Of a stretch of DNA of 64,000 bases, positions 61,301-64,000 are shown in pieces. Made by a program: the position numbers and the translations under genes. Positions within the stretch are counted from its first letter, which is position 1, and each line of letters starts with the position of its first letter. The DNA is from Gordius sp. MW1 (Eukaryota > Nematomorpha > Gordioida > Gordea > Gordiidae). The stretch spans positions 12,741,835 to 12,805,834 of the forward strand of contig OZ038527.1 of assembly GCA_964036665.1 (NCBI GenBank). The letters are read 5' to 3'. The notes under the pieces are model-generated. The model did not search any database and was not told the DNA's origin. It saw only the letters and a list, made by a program, of their open reading frames with translations.

Positions 61301-64000
61301 TCGCATAGAGCAATTTTCAAAAATTAAGCACTCACGTTGCGATACAACAAACTAATCGCAACAATAAAATGTTGTCTTTTGTCAAAATTATAGTTCTCGC
61401 AGCTTATAACCTCTTTTCGGAAGTCAATCCAGGATAATAGGATTCTCAAATTGGCTTATTTTTATATATTTTTTTACGCTTTTTCACATAGAATCGAAAA
61501 AAATAAATATTTTTACCTCAAAATTTTTCACATTTTTTTATTCAACCGTATTCATCCGATGGTTTTCAGACGTTGTTTCCATGATAAAAAGTAAAAATTT
61601 ATCAGAATCAGAAAACTATTACTTTGAAATCATGATCGCATAGAGCAATTTTCAAAAATTAAGCACTCACGTTGCGATACAACAAACTAATCGCAACAAT
61701 AAAACGTTGTCTTTTGTCAAAATTATAGTTCTCGCAGCTTAAAACCTCTTTTCGGAAGTCAATCCAGGATAATAGGATTCTCAAATTGGCTTATTTTTAT
61801 ATATTTTTTTACGCTTTTTCACATAGAATCGAAAAAAATGAATATTTTTACCTCAAAAATTTTCACATTTTTTTATTCAACCGTATTCATCCGATGAAAG
61901 TTGTCGTTTTCAGACGTTGTTTCCATGATAAAAAGTAAAAATTTATCAGAATCAGAAAACTATTACTTTGAAATCATGATTGCATAGAGCAGTTTTCATA
62001 AATTAAGCACTCACGTTTGATACAACAAGCTAATCGCAACAATAAAACGTTGTCTTTTGTCAAAATGATAGTTCTCGCAGCTTAAAACCTCTTTTCGGAA
62101 GTCAATCCATAATAATAGGATTCTCAAATTGGCTTTATATTTTTTTACGCTTTTTCACATAGAATCGAAAAAAATGAATTTTTTTACCTCAAAATTTTTC
62201 ACATTTTTTTATTCAACCGTATTCATCCGATGAAAGTTGTCGTTTTCAGACGTTGTTTCCATGATAAAAAGTAAAAATTTATCAGAATCAGAAAACTATT
62301 ACTTTGAAATCATGATTGCATAGAGCAGTTTTCAAAAATTAAGCACTCACGTTTGATACAACAAACTAATCGCAACAATAAAACGTTGTGTTTTGTCAAA
62401 ATGATAGTTCTCGCAGCTTAAAACCTCTTTTCGGAAGTCAATCGAAGATAATAGGATTCTCAAATTGGCTTATTTTTATATATTTTTTCAAGCTCTTTCA
62501 CATAGAATCGAAAAAAATAAATATTTTTACCTCAAAATTTTTCACATTTTTTTATTCAACCGTATTCATCCGATGAAAGTTGTCGTTTTCAGACGTTATT
62601 TCCATGATAAAAAGTAAAAATTTATCAGAATCAGAAAACTATTACTTTGAAACCATGATCGCATAGAGCAATTTTCAAAAATTAAGCACTCACGTTGCGA
62701 TACAACAAACTAATCGCAACAATAAAACGTTGTCTTTTGTCAAAATTATAGTTCTCGCAGCTTAAAACCTCTCTTCGGAGGTCAATCCAGGATAATAGGA
62801 TTCTCAAATTGGCTTATTTTTATATATTTTTTTACGCTTTTTCACATAGAATCGAAAAAAATGAATATTTTTACCTCAAAATTTTTCACATTTTTTTATT
62901 CAACCGTATTCATCCGATGAAAGATGTCGTTTTCAGACGTTGTTTCCATGATAAAAAGTAAAAATTTATCAGAATCAGAAAACTATTACTTTGAAATCAT
63001 GATTGCATAGAGCAGTTTTCATAAATTAAGCACTCACGTTTGATACAACAAACTAATCGCAACAATAAAACTTTGTCTTTTGTCAAAATGATAGTTGTCG
63101 CAGCTTAAAACCTCTTTTCGGAAGTCAATCGAGGATAATAAGATTCTCAAATCGGCTTACTTTTATATATTTTTTCAAGCTCTTTCACATAGAATCGAAA
63201 AATATAAATATTTTTACCTCAAAATTTTTCACATTTTTTTCTTTCAACCGTATTCATCCGATAAAAGTTGTCGTTTTCAGACGTGGTTTATATGATAAAA
63301 AGTAAAAAGTAAAAATTTATCAGAATCAGAAAATTATTACTTTGAAATGATGATCGCATAGAGCAGTTTTCAAAAATTAAAAACTCACGTTGCGATACAA
63401 CAAACTAATCGCAACAATAAAACGTTGTCTTTTGTCAAAATGATAGTTCTCGCAGCTTAAAACCTCTTTTCGGAAGTCAATCGAGGATAATAGGATTCTC
63501 AAATTGGCTTATTTTTATATATTTTTATACGCTCTTTCACATAGAATCGAAAAAAATGAATATTTTTACCTCAAAATTTTTCACATTTTTTCAACCGTAT
63601 TCATCCGATGAAAGTTGTCGTTTTCAGACGTTGTTTCCATGATAAAAAGTAAAAATTTATCAGAATCAGAAAACTATTACTTTGAAATCATGATTGCATA
63701 GAGCAGTTTTCAAAAATTAAGCACTCACGTTTGATACAACAAACTAATCGCAACAATAAAACGTTGTCTTTTGTCAAAATGATAGTTCTCGCAGCTTAAA
63801 ACCTCTTTTCGGAAGTCAATCGAGGATAATAGGATTCTCAAATTGGCTTATTTTTATATATTTTTTTACGCTCTTTCACATAGAATCGAAAAAAATGAAT
63901 ATTTTTAACTCAAAATTTTTCACATTTTTTTATTCAACCGTATTCATCCGATTAAAGTTGACGTTTTCAGACGTTGTTTCCATGATAAAAAGTAAAAATT
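61167..64000. repeat. 16-mer HOR unit, second copy, cut by window edge
   Basis: Anchors 61403, 61738, 62081, 62417, 62761, 63104, 63456, 63795. It matches 55,681-58,514 over 2,834 bp; reading marker by marker I found no difference. The match is still in progress at base 64,000, so the 5,486-bp unit probably continues to the right. Confidence 0.88.

Larger units (their letters stand above)
36691..63316. repeat. 350/352-bp marker monomers with 7-bp AGTAAAA duplication
   Basis: The string AAAAAGTAAAAAGTAAAAAT replaces the usual AAAAAGTAAAAAT at 36691, 43201, 44923, 46130, 47855, 50601, 53009, 55416, 57811, 59873 and 63297. The same monomers have TTTATATGAT and GAAAATTATTAC. They are usually followed by GTTCGCAG (2 bp shorter than GTTCTCGCAG), giving 350 bp; at 57811 and 63297 GTTCTCGCAG is kept, giving 352 bp. 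Spacings are 6510, 1722, 1207, 1725, 2746, 2408, 2407, 2395, 2062 and 3424 bp. That is 19, 5, 3.5, 5, 8, 7, 7, 7, 6 and 10 monomers. Confidence 0.88.
1..64000. repeat. Satellite DNA array, ~343-bp monomer, about 186.5 tandem copies
   Basis: The same roughly 343-bp unit repeats without interruption and in one orientation across the whole window. The string CTTAAAACC (or a one-base variant such as CTTAAGACC or CTTATAACC) marks each unit. I placed 186 anchors from 141 to 63,795; intervals are mostly 341-345 bp, with exceptions of 330, 335-340, 350, 352 and one of 515 bp. Neighbouring monomers differ by scattered substitutions and short indels, while blocks of 4-16 monomers recur nearly identically, which defines higher-order repeats. 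Arrays like this are typical of eukaryotic centromeric or pericentromeric heterochromatin; that location is inference. Both window edges lie inside the array, so its full size is unknown. I do not recognise the family by name. Confidence 0.98.
40551..64000. repeat. Domain E: mosaic array with 350-bp marker monomers
   Basis: Anchors: 40609, 40951, 41295, 41639, 41982, 42322, 42666, 43008, 43358, 43702, 44046, 44389, 44730, 45080, 45422, 45937, 46287, 46631, 46975, 47318, 47662, 48012, 48356, 48700, 49043, 49379, 49722, 50064, 50408, 50758, 51102, 51445, 51787, 52130, 52472, 52816, 53166, 53510, 53849, 54192, 54536, 54879, 55223, 55573, 55917, 56252, 56595, 56931, 57275, 57618, 57970, 58309, 58651, 58994, 59336, 59680, 60030, 60374, 60717, 61059, 61403, 61738, 62081, 62417, 62761, 63104, 63456, 63795. 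Recurrent types include AAAAGATAG with CTCGCGTTTGAT, GATAGTTGTCGCAG, GATAGTTCGCAG and AATGTTGTC with AAATTATAG. No single HOR period covers the domain. Confidence 0.88.

Noticed and set aside
135-63295. Many open reading frames of 60-74 codons (for example at 135-341, 989-1174, 36131-36355, 63095-63295)
   Set aside because: They are copies of the same few stretches of the satellite monomer. Those I checked start at TTG or GTG and not ATG. They are short and low-complexity (F, I, K, S rich), and monomer lengths of 343-344 bp are not multiples of three, so the frame breaks at each unit. No gene is supported.
1-64000. CRISPR array
   Set aside because: The repeat is the whole ~343-bp unit with no short direct repeat separated by unique spacers, and there are no cas genes.
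17716-64000. Near-identical multi-kb copies as pure assembly artefact
   Set aside because: Copies carry a few private differences (for example 20,000 versus 24,122, and 50,192 versus 52,600) and non-uniform offsets, which a simple duplicated-contig error would not give. It cannot be fully excluded for the 55,681/61,167 pair.
1-64000. tRNA, rRNA or telomeric repeats
   Set aside because: No cloverleaf-compatible segment, rRNA-like GC-rich sequence or short telomere-type hexamer or pentamer arrays were seen; all sequence is accounted for by the satellite.

Overview
The window is a single block of satellite DNA. One AT-rich monomer of about 343 bp (range 335-352 bp) repeats head to tail from base 1 to base 64,000. 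Using the first base of the invariant string CTTAAAACC as a monomer register, I located 186 successive anchors (141 to 63,795). All lie on the same strand, with no inversion, no transposon insertion and no unique DNA between them. I found no protein gene, RNA gene, CRISPR array or IS element that I can support. The scale and the multi-level repeat structure point to eukaryotic heterochromatin, probably centromeric or pericentromeric. A hand count on one typical monomer (26,916-27,259) gives about 29% GC and 13 CpG where about 7 are expected. That argues against a heavily CpG-methylated germline and fits an invertebrate better than a vertebrate or plant. The species and chromosome cannot be read from this sequence.

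Layout. Domain A (1 to about 14,690) is an 8-monomer higher-order repeat (HOR) of 2,745 bp; its second and third units are remodelled into a 5-mer and an 11-mer. Domain B starts with a 4-mer of about 1,370 bp (14,901-17,640). It continues with two nearly identical 12-mer units of 4,122 bp (17,716-25,985), much of which is a 688-bp dimer that runs on to about 27,140. Domain C (about 27,140-31,075) is a more degenerate stretch. At 31,076-33,525 an island of domain-A-type monomers reappears as a 1,375-bp 4-mer and most of a second copy. Domain D (to about 40,550) is a second, distinct 12-mer of about 4.11 kb with local 5-monomer duplications. Domain E (about 40,551-64,000) is marked by a 350-352 bp monomer carrying a 7-bp duplication. 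It is a mosaic of recombined cassettes: 5-, 7- and 8-monomer spacings, then a 16-mer of 5,486 bp whose second copy runs off the right edge.

No genes work together here. What the sequence records is a history of unequal exchange and conversion: tandem duplications, chimeric monomers, one half-monomer (171 bp) deletion, and blocks copied over 1.4-9.3 kb. The most interesting local element is an 8-bp inverted repeat (GTTGCGAT / ATCGCAAC, 11-bp spacer). It is present in some monomers and destroyed in others, and in two monomers both arms have changed so that pairing is kept. All copy comparisons were made by eye and need alignment to be quantified.
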